62,872 nt of DNA. It comes from SLRI01 sp964576715. Its GTDB lineage: Bacteria; Pseudomonadota; Alphaproteobacteria; Geminicoccales; Geminicoccaceae. Below, piece after piece: positions 62,846 to 62,872 of the stretch. The stretch lies in assembly GCA_964576715.1 (NCBI GenBank), contig CAZNWE010000014.1:1-62872 (forward strand). Reading direction: 5' to 3'. Made by a program: the position numbers and the translations under genes. How positions within the stretch are numbered: the first letter of the stretch is position 1; each line of letters opens with the position of its first letter. The notes beneath the pieces are model-generated. The model made no database searches and was not told where the DNA came from. It worked only from the letters and a program-made list of their open reading frames with translations.

Positions 62846-62872
62846 GCAACAGGCAAGACATACGGGGAAGAT

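Overview
The window is a GC-rich chromosomal segment (roughly two-thirds G+C by eye) from an alphaproteobacterium, most like the Rhodospirillales/Geminicoccales group. Pointers are the flgB-flgC-fliE-fliQ-fliR-flhB block with a CtrA-like box, the hfq-hflX pair next to a D-amino-acid transaminase, a Caulobacter-type ceramide cluster, gatCAB and spuABC-type polyamine genes. No insertion sequence, integrase, phage gene or CRISPR array is visible. Many starts are GTG or TTG, and many genes overlap by 4 bases.

1-14.5 kb is a metal and arsenic region. Two divergent COG0523 GTPases share a Zur-type palindrome. Then come arsenite oxidase aioBA behind a sigma-54-like promoter and closed by a strong terminator, an ArsP/YraQ permease with a small thioredoxin-like protein, arsR, arsC, a GAPDH, arsJ, and an RND efflux pair. 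Together they can oxidise arsenite, reduce arsenate, and export arsenate as 1-arseno-3-phosphoglycerate. No ArsB or Acr3 is present here.

14.7-19 kb is a tight operon of two Tm-1-like genes (UPF0261 and a PEP-hydrolase-family TIM barrel) with DhaM, HPr and enzyme I, but without DhaK or DhaL. 19-29 kb holds a PA2779/PA2778 pair, a MATE pump, a sterol-desaturase-family protein, a small heat-shock protein, a spuA-spuB-spuC-like polyamine pathway and an SLC13-type transporter. 29-32 kb holds cell-wall enzymes (MltF-like, SleB-like). 32.4-36.9 kb is a sphingolipid (ceramide) cluster: fatty acyl-AMP ligase, epimerase/reductase, acyl carrier protein, serine palmitoyltransferase. A tRNA-Leu(GAG) follows.

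38-42.3 kb has a LapG-like cysteine protease gene and the flagellar rod/export genes. 42.4-49 kb has an SDR, a DksA-like protein, an Alg8/Alg44-like polymer synthase pair with a c-di-GMP-binding PilZ domain, a response regulator, RuvX, and a protein that joins a sigma-region-2-like segment to an RskA-like anti-sigma domain. 49-56 kb contains gatC-gatA, then two opposite-strand genes (a GlgM-type glycogen synthase and a DUF1194 protein), then gatB with DUF29, a HicB-like protein and YaiI. 56-62.9 kb contains a permuted papain-like hydrolase, aspartate dehydrogenase, a beta-alanine:pyruvate-type transaminase, a broken ketopantoate reductase, D-amino-acid transaminase, hfq and hflX.

A dispersed hairpin element occurs four times, each time at the 3' end of a gene. 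Its arms carry compensatory base changes, and two copies end in a T run.
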